Assembly: GCA_903860975.1 (NCBI GenBank) | Contig: CAIOSI010000016.1 | Location: forward strand, 124,001-188,000 | Direction: 5' to 3' | From: an uncultured Alphaproteobacteria bacterium | GTDB taxonomy: Bacteria; Pseudomonadota; Alphaproteobacteria; Caulobacterales; Caulobacteraceae | DNA length: 64,000 nt | Part shown: positions 18,205 through 26,664 of the stretch, in pieces | Layout of the letters: each line of letters starts with the position of its first letter | Position numbering within the stretch: position 1 is the stretch's first letter | Notes under the pieces: model-generated | Databases searched by the model: none | What the model was told of the DNA's origin: nothing | Seen by the model: the letters and a program-made list of their open reading frames with translations, nothing else | Position numbers and translations under genes: made by a program

Positions 18205-18683
18205 GCCACCTCTCCGCGCCGCATCCGTCCGGCAGCTAGCGTTACAGCGTCCATGACCCGGTTGTGCACGCCGCAGCGGCAAAGGTGCCAGGATAGCGCC
18301 TTGGCGATTTCGGCGCGACTGGGGTCTGGATTGGCGTCCAATAGAGCCTTGGCACCGATGAGAATGCCGGAAAGGCAATAGCCACACTGGCCGGCCTGCA
18401 ACTCTAGGAAAGCGGTCTGCAAATGATGTGGACGCTCCGGCGTACCGAGCCCTTCGACCGTCAACACTGAGCGATGCTCGAGGGTGCCGATCTCCCGTTC
18501 ACAGGCGGCGACCACCTTGCTGTCCACCAGCACAGCGCAGGCACCGCATTGTCCAGCGCCGCAGCCGAACCGCGCGCCAAAGACGCCCAATTCACCGCGC
18601 AGTACATCCAATAGGCTCGTCGTCTCCTCGGCCTCAACCGAAGTGGGCTGGTCGTTCAAGCTGAATTCGATCCGTCGCCTCAA
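18201..18683 (-). CDS. 2Fe-2S iron-sulfur subunit of a xanthine-dehydrogenase-family oxidoreductase (IorA-like)
   Basis: 160 residues with the two [2Fe-2S] clusters of the family: plant-type cluster Cys in FGCGAGQCGACAVLVD (about 40-55) plus a later Cys in VVAACE, and the helical-bundle cluster in QCGYCLSGIL (about 98-107) and LCRCGVHNRVMDAV. It passes electrons from the molybdopterin subunit, whose start overlaps its stop, to an external acceptor. No FAD subunit is encoded alongside, which is usual for this two-subunit type that uses a cytochrome or other carrier. Divergent from the cation exporter. Confidence 0.92.
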   Translation of the reverse strand: MRRRIEFSLNDQPTSVEAEETTSLLDVLRGELGVFGARFGCGAGQCGACAVLVDSKVVAACEREIGTLEHRSVLTVEGLGTPERPHHLQTAFLELQAGQCGYCLSGILIGAKALLDANPDPSRAEIAKALSWHLCRCGVHNRVMDAVTLAAGRMRRGEVA

Positions 18684-18761
18684 GCCCGCCTCCGTTCGCT
18701 CGATGTTTCACTACAACCTGCGTGCCGTCGGCTGGCAACCTCGTCTTGCTCGGTCTGATAT

Positions 18762-18774
18762 GTTACATAATAAC
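18762..18774 (+). promoter_or_regulatory. Candidate operator upstream of the metal exporter
   Basis: GTTACATAATAAC is an inverted repeat (GTTA, 5 bases, TAAC) inside an A/T-rich stretch (TGATATGTTACATAATAACAC), 31 bases before the exporter start and between two divergent genes. Its shape recalls metal-responsive repressor sites such as those of Zur or DmeR/RcnR-type regulators, but the match is by eye and the regulator is not encoded nearby. Confidence 0.4.
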
Positions 18775-18805
18775 ACAGGTGAGAGCCCATAACGATGAGT
18801 CCAAG

Positions 18806-19735
18806 ATGACCGACTGTATTTCGCCTGATGGACGGCGAGAGCAAACCGAATCCGCCGCCGATCTCCGCCGGCGGGGCTATCTCGGCGCGGATCATCGGCG
18901 CAATGAGCGCCGCACCTGGATCGTCACGGCTTTCTGCTTGGCGACCCTGGTGGCCCAAGTCGCGGGCGGCCTCGTTTTCCGATCTATGGCGCTCGCCGCC
19001 AGCGGTCTGCATATGGCGGCACATGTCGCGGCCTTGCTGGTGGCGGCGGGAGCCTATGTGCTGGCGCGGCGCTATGCGGTGAGTCCGCGGTTTGCCTTCG
19101 GCGCCGGAAAGATCGGCGACCTTGCGGGTTTCGCCAACGCCTTGGTCCTTGGTATGACCGCGGTCTTGATCGCCGTGGAGAGCGTCCAGCGCCTGTTTGC
19201 GCCGGAGCCCGTGGATTATGCTTCAGCCCTGCCCTTGGCGGTGGGCGGCCTTTGCGTAACGCTCGTCTGCGTGCGGCTCCTGAAGCCCACGGATCAGGGG
19301 CGCCACGACCTGAATATCGCTTCCGCCCACCTGCATCTGACAGCCGACGCATTGTTCGGCTTGCTGGCGATCGTAGGCCTTCTTGCAGGTCAGCGGCTGG
19401 GTTGGACGTGGGCCGACCCAGCCGCGGGACTTGCCGGCGCCTTCCTGGTTGCTCAATTCGCGATCAGCTTGGTGCGACGTGCGGCCGCGACACTCCTCGA
19501 TATGAACCCTTCCGCGGAGTTGACCGCCGAAATCTGCACCCGGCTGGAAGCCAACGGAGAACAGGTCATCGATCTGCGTCTCTGGCGCATAGGGCCGGGT
19601 CATCACGCCGCGGTGGCCGTCGTCAAAGCGGCCACACCGCAGGCTCCTGAAGCCTATCACGTCCGTTTGAAGGGGCTCGAAGGCCTCAGTCACGTGGTGA
19701 TCGAGGTCCGCGGCCTTGAAGCCGTCAGAGTTTGA
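18806..19735 (+). CDS. Cation diffusion facilitator, DmeF-like Co/Ni exporter
   Basis: 309 residues from ATG 18806. A hydrophilic N terminus is followed by about six membrane helices. Helix 2 carries SGLHMAAHVAALLV and helix 5 carries SAHLHLTADALFGLL, the paired His/Asp transport-site positions; the motif RFAFGAGKIGDLAGFANA between them is characteristic of the DmeF branch. A cytoplasmic C-terminal domain (from about 230) follows. CDF proteins export divalent cations against protons; DmeF members are known for cobalt and nickel resistance. An A/T-rich inverted repeat sits in its promoter region. Confidence 0.88.
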   Translation: MTDCISPDGRREQTESAADLRRRGYLGADHRRNERRTWIVTAFCLATLVAQVAGGLVFRSMALAASGLHMAAHVAALLVAAGAYVLARRYAVSPRFAFGAGKIGDLAGFANALVLGMTAVLIAVESVQRLFAPEPVDYASALPLAVGGLCVTLVCVRLLKPTDQGRHDLNIASAHLHLTADALFGLLAIVGLLAGQRLGWTWADPAAGLAGAFLVAQFAISLVRRAAATLLDMNPSAELTAEICTRLEANGEQVIDLRLWRIGPGHHAAVAVVKAATPQAPEAYHVRLKGLEGLSHVVIEVRGLEAVRV

Positions 19736-19751
19736 TGGTCTTGCGGGGTCT

Positions 19752-20927
19752 ATGAGGCGTTTGGGTCCAAAATTTTGGGGTTTGACGGCGATACGGCCGA
19801 AGAGCGCTGCGACGCTGGGTCTGCTCCTTATTGCAGCCATCGTCATCTGCGCGGGCGGGTTGAGCTTCAGCCATGCGGTTCCCGAAAAGGTCGCCTTAAC
19901 CAAGGGGCCGCCAAGCCAGGCCTTCCATCGCCAGGCGCCGCCCGCACCCGCCGATATGCAGGCGACGCTGCAACGTATCGCGGCCGGCTACGGCGAGCCC
20001 GTCGGGATCGCGGTCAGCGAAGTGGCTCAGGGCTGGACCGCTGCGATCGCGGGAGACGAGACGTTTCCGCAGCAGAGCGTTTCCAAACTATGGGTGGCGC
20101 TCAGCGTTATGCAGGCGGTGGACGACGGGCGTCTTTCATTGGACCAGATGGTGTCGATGGGCCCCGAAGATCGGTCCGTCTTTTACCAACCCCTTGCGTC
20201 TCGAATTCGCACCTCTCGGCCGCTTGAGATCAGTATCGCCGAGCTGATGCGACATGCGCTCATCGAGAGCGATAACGCCGCCAACGACAAACTGATCCAG
20301 CAAGTCGGTGGTCCGGGCGTTGTCACAAAGACAATCGCTGACAAGGGTCTTCAAGGCCTGGCGGTCGGCGGGACAGAACGGGACGTACAGACGCAGACCG
20401 CGGGCCTGGCTTGGCGTCGCGAGTATGGCGTGACCTGGAGCTTCAAGCAGGCGCGCGCCGCCCTGCCCGATGAGGTCCGCGACCGGGCGCTCGCGACGTA
20501 TCTCGCCGATCCGCCGGATGGCGCGACGCCGGACGGCATTGTCACGGCGCTGGCGGAGCTGAAGAGGGGCAAGCTGCTCAGTCCGGCCTCGAGCGCGTTT
20601 ATGCTCGACCTGATGACACAGGCACGCACGGGGCAGTTGCGGCTGCGAGCGGCTGTGGTGCCGGGATGGAGCCTGGCCCACAAGACAGGCACAGGTCCCG
20701 ACTGGCGCGGGGCCTCAGTGGGTATCAACGACGTGGGCCTGCTTTCCGCCCCAGATGGCCGCACCTTCGCCATCGCAGTGATGATCCGACAGACCCATCA
20801 AGGCCCCTCAGCCCGTCATCGCCTCATGCAGAGCGTGGCGCGTGCGGTTGAATCCTATTGGCAGGCCAGCGCAGTCCCCGAGAGCCGACAAGCCCACGCC
20901 GAAACCGGAACTCAGCCTGGAATCTAG
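19752..20927 (+). CDS. Class A beta-lactamase-related serine hydrolase
   Basis: 391 residues from ATG 19752, with an N-terminal membrane segment or signal anchor (about 19-40). The catalytic tetrad Ser-x-x-Lys is in QQSVSKLWVAL (about 112-122), SDN is in ESDNAANDKLI, and KTG is in LAHKTGTGPDWRG. No clear omega-loop ExxLN motif with the class A general base is visible between SDN and KTG, so beta-lactam hydrolysis is uncertain; a D,D-peptidase-like or other role is possible. The start lies 16 bases after the cation exporter stop, so the two may be cotranscribed. Confidence 0.82.
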   Translation: MRRLGPKFWGLTAIRPKSAATLGLLLIAAIVICAGGLSFSHAVPEKVALTKGPPSQAFHRQAPPAPADMQATLQRIAAGYGEPVGIAVSEVAQGWTAAIAGDETFPQQSVSKLWVALSVMQAVDDGRLSLDQMVSMGPEDRSVFYQPLASRIRTSRPLEISIAELMRHALIESDNAANDKLIQQVGGPGVVTKTIADKGLQGLAVGGTERDVQTQTAGLAWRREYGVTWSFKQARAALPDEVRDRALATYLADPPDGATPDGIVTALAELKRGKLLSPASSAFMLDLMTQARTGQLRLRAAVVPGWSLAHKTGTGPDWRGASVGINDVGLLSAPDGRTFAIAVMIRQTHQGPSARHRLMQSVARAVESYWQASAVPESRQAHAETGTQPGI

Positions 20928-21033
20928 CAGGCGTTCGTTCAAACCCGAAGATGTCGATAGGCGGGGCATCTTGCTGTTCGACGCAGAAGACCTCCCAACG
21001 TTTGAGTAGGAAGGCCAGAAGCGTCGTCTAACT

Positions 21034-21264
21034 TCACCGACCGGTGCTGGCGTCATCGTGGTTTTGGATCGGTTCGCTACCAGAGGTCAGCAGCGGGTCA
21101 AACTCGATACGGGCCTCGTGCCCCCGCCAAGTGTGGATCTCGTGGCAAACCGGGCAACGGAAGGAGCGCGGCTCGACAATATCTTCGAGATTGAAGTCCT
21201 TACTGCGGTGGCCGGTAGGCACGTTTTCGCGGGTGGTGGGGCAGCTTATGATGATCCTGGGCAT
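21034..21264 (-). CDS. Small zinc-ribbon-like hypothetical protein
   Basis: 76 residues. Cys pairs occur as ISCPTTRENVPTGH and, 25 residues on, FRCPVCHEIHTW. This layout (CPTT...G, then CPxCxxxH.W) recurs in short alphaproteobacterial proteins and suggests one bound metal, though only three Cys and nearby His are present. Function is unknown. The gene lies between the beta-lactamase-like gene and rsfS, transcribed with neither in obvious operon spacing. Confidence 0.65.
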   Translation of the reverse strand: MPRIIISCPTTRENVPTGHRSKDFNLEDIVEPRSFRCPVCHEIHTWRGHEARIEFDPLLTSGSEPIQNHDDASTGR

Positions 21265-21346
21265 GCAACCTTAACCGATTCAAACGGATAAGGTTGCTTG
21301 GGCACCCCGATAGGTCTGCCGCTATCCAAGACCTCGCGTGCTAAAA

Positions 21347-21811
21347 TCAGACGACCTGGCCGGCGGCTTGTGTCCGGTGCGCGCTGTCGACCGACCAGAT
21401 TTTTTCGATGTTATAGAAGCTGCGCACCTCGGGCCGGAACAGGTGGATGATCACGTCGCCTGTGTCGATCAAGACCCAGTCGCAGCTTGGCAGTCCCTCG
21501 ACTCGCGCCCGGCCGAAGCCTTCGTCCTTGAGCGCGCGCAGCAGGTGGTCAGCCATGGCACCGACATGACGGTGCGAACGCCCGGAGGCGACGACCAAAC
21601 CGTCAGCGACGGCGGATTTGCCCTTGAGGTCAATAAATACAACGTCCTGAGCCTTGTCGTCATCGAGACGGGTCAGGATCAAGGTTTCCAGCGCAGTGAT
21701 GCGGTCCTGGATTCGCTGGGATGGGTCTTCGGAAGGCTTGGGGCCTCCCCGCGCACGGGGCGCAGTTTCACGGGTCAGCGGGGTGCTCCTTTGATATCCT
21801 CGCCAGATCAT
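21347..21811 (-). CDS. rsfS: Ribosomal silencing factor RsfS
   Basis: 154 residues. The DUF143/Iojap core is clear: DDDKAQDVVFIDLKGKSAVADG (about 50-71), then GRSHRHVGAMADHLLRALK and the C-terminal CDWVLIDTGDVIIHLFRPEVRSFYNIEKIW. RsfS binds uL14 and blocks joining of the ribosomal subunits in starvation. It is longer than usual at the N terminus (about 38 extra residues), so the true start may be internal. It follows nadD by 33 bases in the proA-nadD-rsfS unit, a common bacterial gene order. Confidence 0.94.
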   Translation of the reverse strand: MIWRGYQRSTPLTRETAPRARGGPKPSEDPSQRIQDRITALETLILTRLDDDKAQDVVFIDLKGKSAVADGLVVASGRSHRHVGAMADHLLRALKDEGFGRARVEGLPSCDWVLIDTGDVIIHLFRPEVRSFYNIEKIWSVDSAHRTQAAGQVV

Positions 21812-21844
21812 CCTAGCACGGACCTAGGCTTAGGTCAGCCGCTG

Positions 21845-22504
21845 TCAGGGCCGCAGGCGTTTCAGGCGTTCGCGAAGGGCCGTGGAGCTTTGAAAATTGA
21901 ACCTCCCGAACAGGAAGATCCAGGCCGGTGGGGTCATGTCCGCGAGAAGAGAGGCCTCGCTAGGGCGGCGGCGATAGCGCGCGAAACGAAGAGCGGCCGG
22001 AGAGAACCGACTCTTCAGTGAGATCCAGGGCCGCGACACGACAGCTACGGGAACTTCGCGGATGATCTGGGTCCAACCCCGCCAGCGGTGGAAACTCGCG
22101 AGGCTGTCGGCACCCATGATCCAGACGAATTTCACGCCTGGAAACCGCTGTTTGAGCGCCCGGATTGTGTCGATGGTGTAGGCGCTGCCTAGGCGTGTTT
22201 CGACGTTGGAGACGATCATGCCTGGCCCTGTGGCCAGGGCGGCGGCGCCGATCATCCTGTCTGAGAGGTCGGCGGTTTCGTGGCGCGCCTTTAAGGGATT
22301 TTGCGGCGAGACCAGCCAAATTACCCGATCGAGGCGCAGCCGGCGCTTGGCGGTTTCGGCGACGTGGGCGTGGCCTTCATGTGCCGGATTGAAAGAGCCG
22401 CCGTACAGGCCCACCCGCATGCCTGGCGCAAGATGGAATCCGGGCCTAAGCGCGGCCGGGCGTCCCCCCTCAGGGACGCGTCTGGCCGGACCCGCGGACC
22501 ACAT
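21845..22504 (-). CDS. nadD: Nicotinate-nucleotide adenylyltransferase
   Basis: 219 residues. The nucleotidyltransferase motif GLYGGSFNPAHEGH (about 32-45) and the C-terminal SSTALRERLK, which corresponds to the SxTxIR motif, identify NadD, which makes nicotinic acid adenine dinucleotide for NAD synthesis. The chosen start at 22504 overlaps the end of proA by 35 bases. ATG 22420 (protein from MRVGLYGG) is an alternative start that still covers the whole catalytic domain; neither has a striking ribosome site. Confidence 0.92.
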   Translation of the reverse strand: MWSAGPARRVPEGGRPAALRPGFHLAPGMRVGLYGGSFNPAHEGHAHVAETAKRRLRLDRVIWLVSPQNPLKARHETADLSDRMIGAAALATGPGMIVSNVETRLGSAYTIDTIRALKQRFPGVKFVWIMGADSLASFHRWRGWTQIIREVPVAVVSRPWISLKSRFSPAALRFARYRRRPSEASLLADMTPPAWIFLFGRFNFQSSTALRERLKRLRP

Positions 22505-23747
22505 ATTTGTAAGTTGTCAGTTGTTCTGCGCCTACCGGCCCGCGGGCGTGCAGGCGGTCGGTGGCTATTCCGATCTCAGCGCCGAAGCCAAACTCGGATC
22601 CGTCGGCGTACTGCGTCGATGCATTGATCAGGACGATGGCTGAGTCCACGAGGTCTGCGAACCGCTCGGCGGCGATTTTATCCTCAGCAACGATCGCATC
22701 GGTGTGCGCCGATCCGTAGGCTGCGATGTGTGCTGCCGCGCCGTCGACGCCGTCTACCACAGCGACCGACATGATCGCCGCCAGATACTCCGTTTGCCAG
22801 TCCTGCTCTGTCGCCTCAAGCATCTCAGGGACCAGGGCACGGCTGCGGGCGTCGCCACGAAGTTCGCAGCCGGCCGCGCGCAGGGCCTTTGCGACGGCCG
22901 GTAAAAGGCGTTGGGCATCAGCGCTATCCACCAGCAGCGTTTCCGCCGCTCCACACACCGACACGCGCCGCATCTTGGCGTTGACGGTGATGGCGATGGC
23001 TTTGTCGAGGTCTGCGCTGGCGTGCAAAAAGACGTGATTGACGCCCTCGAGGTGCCCTAGCACCGGTGCGCGCGCTTCCTGCTGTACCCGAGCGACCAAA
23101 CTCTTACCGCCGCGTGGGATGATCAGCTGAATGGCGCCCTCGAGGCCGCTAAGCATCAAGCCGACCGCTGCACGGTCGGCGGTGCCCACCATCTGGACGC
23201 AAGTCTTCGGAAGGCCCGCGGCCACCAGGCCCTTTGCCACCGCCGCGTGAATGGCGAGGTTCGATGCCAAACATTCCGAGCCACCGCGCAAGATCGCAGC
23301 GTTGCCTGAGCGAATGCACAAAGCCGCTGCGTCTGCGGTCACGTTCGGCCGACTCTCGTAAATGATGGCGATGACGCCGATCGGTGTGCGAACGCGAGCG
23401 ATGTCCAGGCCGTTGGGCCGGTCCCATCGATCCATCTCTGCGCCCAGCGGATCAGGGATGGCGGCTACGGCCTCGATCCCCCTGGCCATGGCTTCAACGC
23501 GCTCTGCGTCCAGCCGCAGACGATCGATCATCGCCGGCGCCATTTTCGAGGCCTCCGCCTCGGCAACATCACGGGCGTTGGCGGCAAGGATCGTTTGGGC
23601 ATCGGCGCGAACCGCGGCGGCGATAGCCTCGATGGCCCGCGTGCGGGTCGCAGCGTCTGACATGCGCAGAGCCATGGCGCCATCGCGGCCTCCACGTCCC
23701 ATCGCGCTCATCTGCGCCTGCAAGCTCCCGCCCGCGTCGTCCATCAA
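22470..23747 (-). CDS. proA: Gamma-glutamyl phosphate reductase
   Basis: 425 residues, the normal size. Recognisable segments are RPNGLDIARVRTPIGVIAIIYESRPNV in part (about 108-134), SGNAAILRGGSECLASN, LIIPRGGKSLVARVQ and the catalytic Cys in RMRRVSVCGAAETLLVD (about 258-274). It reduces gamma-glutamyl phosphate to the semialdehyde for proline. The partner proB is not in the window upstream; proA leads an operon with nadD and rsfS. Confidence 0.96.
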   Translation of the reverse strand: MMDDAGGSLQAQMSAMGRGGRDGAMALRMSDAATRTRAIEAIAAAVRADAQTILAANARDVAEAEASKMAPAMIDRLRLDAERVEAMARGIEAVAAIPDPLGAEMDRWDRPNGLDIARVRTPIGVIAIIYESRPNVTADAAALCIRSGNAAILRGGSECLASNLAIHAAVAKGLVAAGLPKTCVQMVGTADRAAVGLMLSGLEGAIQLIIPRGGKSLVARVQQEARAPVLGHLEGVNHVFLHASADLDKAIAITVNAKMRRVSVCGAAETLLVDSADAQRLLPAVAKALRAAGCELRGDARSRALVPEMLEATEQDWQTEYLAAIMSVAVVDGVDGAAAHIAAYGSAHTDAIVAEDKIAAERFADLVDSAIVLINASTQYADGSEFGFGAEIGIATDRLHARGPVGAEQLTTYKYVVRGSGQTRP

Positions 23748-23799
23748 CGCCCCATATGCTCAGTCTGAGCCTTACCTAGCCGGATTGTGCTAGCCAGGG

Positions 23800-26013
23800 C
23801 TAGGTCTTCACGAAGGGCAAGCTTGTTGTCATCGGCTGGCCCATGGCCAGAAGCGCATTGGCCACAGCTGCACTGATGACAGGTGTCCCTGGTTCGCCGA
23901 CGCCGCTTGGTGGGTTGGAGGAGGCGACGATGTACGTCTCCACGTGTGGGGCTTCGTTGTGGCGAAGCACGCGGTAGGCATCGAAATTGTGTTGCTGCAC
24001 CTCGCCGCCTTTCAGGGTGATCTGACCGAAAAGAGCCGCTGAGAGGCCAAAGCAGGTGCCGCCTTCCATCTGGGCGGCGATCTGGTTGGGAGAGATGGCG
24101 GTACCGCAGTCGATGGCGGTGACCACGCGGCCGACGCGGGGCTCACCGTTCACCAGTTTGACCTCGGCGACCTGAGCCACGACGGATCCAAAGCTTTCGT
24201 GTACCGCGATACCGCGGGTAAACCCTGCCGTCGCAGGCGCGCCCCAACCCGCCTTTTCGGCAGCGAGATTGAGCACGGCCAGATGACGCTCAGCGCCCGC
24301 TTTTTTATAGAGCGTCCGGCGGTAGTCGACGGGATCCTTGCCCGCCTTCTTCGCCAGTTGGTCGATGGTGTGCTCCATGACGAAGGCTGTGTGCGTCGCC
24401 CCCACCGAGCGCCACCAGAGGATCGGCATATTGATATCGGGTGAAATCGCCTGGCCGTCGACCACCGGCGTGGCCTTGAGATACGGGGAGTCCTTGGCGC
24501 CTTCGACAAGGGAGGGATCCAGGCCGCCGCTGCCCAGGGGTGAGCCCTTGTTCAGCGAGGGGCCAACGATCCTGTGGCGCCACGTCGCCGGATAGCCGTC
24601 CTTGTCCAGGGTCACGCGGACAGCGTGATGCACCAGCGGACGATAGTAGCCGCCAGTCATGTCATCTTCTCGGGTCCAGACCAGTTTCACCGGACGGCCC
24701 TTACCGACGTGCTTGGCGATGTGGACGCACTCGGTGACGTAGTCTGACTGGAAATTGGCGCGGCGTCCGAAGCTGCCGCCCGCAAACAGGGTCTCGACCT
24801 CGATCGCGCCCGGCAGGTTGCCGACGATCTTGGCGGTATTGAGCTGGTCAAGAGTGGGGATTTGTGACCCGTGGATCAGCTTTGCGGAGTTTCCGTCCAC
24901 GATGGCCACGCAATTCATCGGCTCCATGGGCGCGTGCGCCAGGAACGGGAAATCGTAGGTGGTATCGACCGCCGGTGTTCCAGATGTCGTCTGGGCCGCC
25001 TCGCCTTTGGTCTGAAAGGCCAGCCATTTCAGCTTGGAGTCGGATGGGGCCTTGCCTGCCGCGAGCGCCGTCCATTCGGCGCGCATCTCGTCTGAGCTAC
25101 GCTTTTCGGCCTTGGAGTCATCCCACTTGACGACGAGCGCGTCGCGACCTTTGCGGGCTGCCCAGGTGTTCTCGGCCACGACGGCGACGCCCGACGGGAT
25201 CTGGAAGACGTCGACCACGCCGGCGATTTGCTTGGCCGCACTGGCGTCGAAGGAGGCGACGCTGGACCCGAACTTCGGCGAATGGGCGACCATGGCGGTC
25301 AACATATTGGGTAGGTGGACGTCCTGGGTAAAGCGGGCGGTCCCGCTGGATTTCGCCGCCGAGTCCTTGCGCCGCACGCGGTCGGAGCCAATCAGGCTGA
25401 AGTTCTTTGGATCCTTCAGGATGGGTTTCTGAGGGGGGGTCACTTTGGCGGCTACGGGGACCAGCTCGCCGAACGTCGCCTCTTTGCCGCCGGCGACGTA
25501 ACGGACAACCCCGTCCTTTACGGTGATGTCCTTGGCGGGCACACCCCACGTTGTGGCGGCAGCCTGGACAAACATGGCACGTGCCGCCGCACCGGCGTTG
25601 CGCAGTTGCATCCAGGAGTTCGAGATCGCCGAGGATCCACCGGTGCCCTGCATGCCGAAGCTGGTGTTGGCATAGACGCTGGCGTTCGCGATCGACTGCT
25701 CCACTCGCACCTTCGTCCAGTCGGCGTCCATTTCTTCGGCTGCGATCGCAGCGAGGCCGGCGTGGTTTCCCTGACCGAACTCGATGTGCTTCGACATGAC
25801 GGTGACGAACCCGTCGGAGGTGACCTTGATGAAGGGACCAAAGGCGCCGAAATCGTGCTTGGCTCCCACACCCATCATCTTGCCGATTGCAGACGGCGAG
25901 CAGCCGATCAGCAAGGCTCCACCGGCCAGTGTCGCGCCTATGCCCAGCGCATGGCGGCGTGTGAGTTTCACGGACTCGGTCGGCTCACGGATGTCCATCA
26001 CGAATTTGTTCAT
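23800..26013 (-). CDS. Molybdopterin-binding large subunit of a xanthine-dehydrogenase-family oxidoreductase, Tat-exported
   Basis: 737 residues from ATG 26013, 11 bases after the stop of its 2Fe-2S partner. The N terminus has a twin-arginine signal (LTRRHALGIGATLAGGALLIGC, about 19-40), possibly ending in a lipobox Cys, so the enzyme is periplasmic. Conserved parts include SKHIEFGQGNHAGLAAIAAEEM, FLAHAPMEPMNCVA, GGSFGRRANFQSDYV and GVGEPGTPVISAAVANAL with the catalytic Glu. This is the isoquinoline 1-oxidoreductase beta-subunit type. Substrate unknown; probably an aldehyde or N-heterocycle. It is a distant paralogue of the 16105-18204 subunit. Confidence 0.92.
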   Translation of the reverse strand: MNKFVMDIREPTESVKLTRRHALGIGATLAGGALLIGCSPSAIGKMMGVGAKHDFGAFGPFIKVTSDGFVTVMSKHIEFGQGNHAGLAAIAAEEMDADWTKVRVEQSIANASVYANTSFGMQGTGGSSAISNSWMQLRNAGAAARAMFVQAAATTWGVPAKDITVKDGVVRYVAGGKEATFGELVPVAAKVTPPQKPILKDPKNFSLIGSDRVRRKDSAAKSSGTARFTQDVHLPNMLTAMVAHSPKFGSSVASFDASAAKQIAGVVDVFQIPSGVAVVAENTWAARKGRDALVVKWDDSKAEKRSSDEMRAEWTALAAGKAPSDSKLKWLAFQTKGEAAQTTSGTPAVDTTYDFPFLAHAPMEPMNCVAIVDGNSAKLIHGSQIPTLDQLNTAKIVGNLPGAIEVETLFAGGSFGRRANFQSDYVTECVHIAKHVGKGRPVKLVWTREDDMTGGYYRPLVHHAVRVTLDKDGYPATWRHRIVGPSLNKGSPLGSGGLDPSLVEGAKDSPYLKATPVVDGQAISPDINMPILWWRSVGATHTAFVMEHTIDQLAKKAGKDPVDYRRTLYKKAGAERHLAVLNLAAEKAGWGAPATAGFTRGIAVHESFGSVVAQVAEVKLVNGEPRVGRVVTAIDCGTAISPNQIAAQMEGGTCFGLSAALFGQITLKGGEVQQHNFDAYRVLRHNEAPHVETYIVASSNPPSGVGEPGTPVISAAVANALLAMGQPMTTSLPFVKT

Positions 26014-26024
26014 GGCTGCACTCC

Positions 26025-26507
26025 TCAGACCTTGGCCGCGACAGGTGGGGCCGCGACAGGCGCTTGGCCGGACGCTTCTTTGATCGCTGCGTGTATGCGC
26101 TGGTAGGTTCCGCAGCGGCAGATGTTTCCGCTCATCGCCGCATCGATCTGCTCGTCGGTGGGCTTTGGGGTCTGGGCCAGTAGGGCAGACGCGCTCATCA
26201 GTTGGCCGGATTGGCAATAGCCACACTGCGGGACGTCGTTCTTCACCCACGCAACCTGCAGGGGGTGTTCGCCGCCAAGACTCTCGATCGTCGTGATCTT
26301 GGCGGAAGCGAGCGCCAAGATCGGCGTGGAGCAGGAGCGGATCGGCTGGCCGTCGGCCAACACGGTGCAAGCGCCGCATTGGGCGATGCCGCAACCGTAC
26401 TTCGAGCCTGTTAGGCCCAGCTCATCGCGCAAAACCCAAAGAAGCGGCGTATCTGGTGCCGCCTGCACCGGCATATCCTTGCCGTTGATATTGAGCATTG
26501 TGGTCAT
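26025..26507 (-). CDS. 2Fe-2S iron-sulfur subunit of a xanthine-dehydrogenase-family oxidoreductase (IorA-like)
   Basis: 160 residues, starting [20 protein letters not shown]. Cluster ligands are in [19 protein letters not shown] (about 37-55), [18 protein letters not shown] (about 95-112) and [18 protein letters not shown]. It is the electron-transfer partner of the Tat-exported large subunit directly downstream and may be carried to the periplasm with it by hitch-hiking. The C-terminal tail [12 protein letters not shown] is low complexity. Divergent from the CysG-like gene. Confidence 0.94.
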   Translation of the reverse strand: MTTMLNINGKDMPVQAAPDTPLLWVLRDELGLTGSKYGCGIAQCGACTVLADGQPIRSCSTPILALASAKITTIESLGGEHPLQVAWVKNDVPQCGYCQSGQLMSASALLAQTPKPTDEQIDAAMSGNICRCGTYQRIHAAIKEASGQAPVAAPPVAAKV

Positions 26508-26664
26508 GCGGAAGGTTCCCTTACGAGTCGTGATCTATCCTAACGTTGTTTAGACTCTGCGGTAAATGCGCCAGACGTGGCGCGCCCCGGCGGCCTCCGC
26601 TATGCAAAGGTGCCGTTGTCGACGACTTCCAGACCCTTAAGCCCGCGGCGAGTGGACTCAGCGC

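Noticed and set aside
26013..26394. Extension of the Tat-exported molybdenum subunit frame upstream to 26394
   Set aside because: The extension overlaps the 2Fe-2S gene, is Arg/Pro-rich, and the Tat signal starts at ATG 26013.
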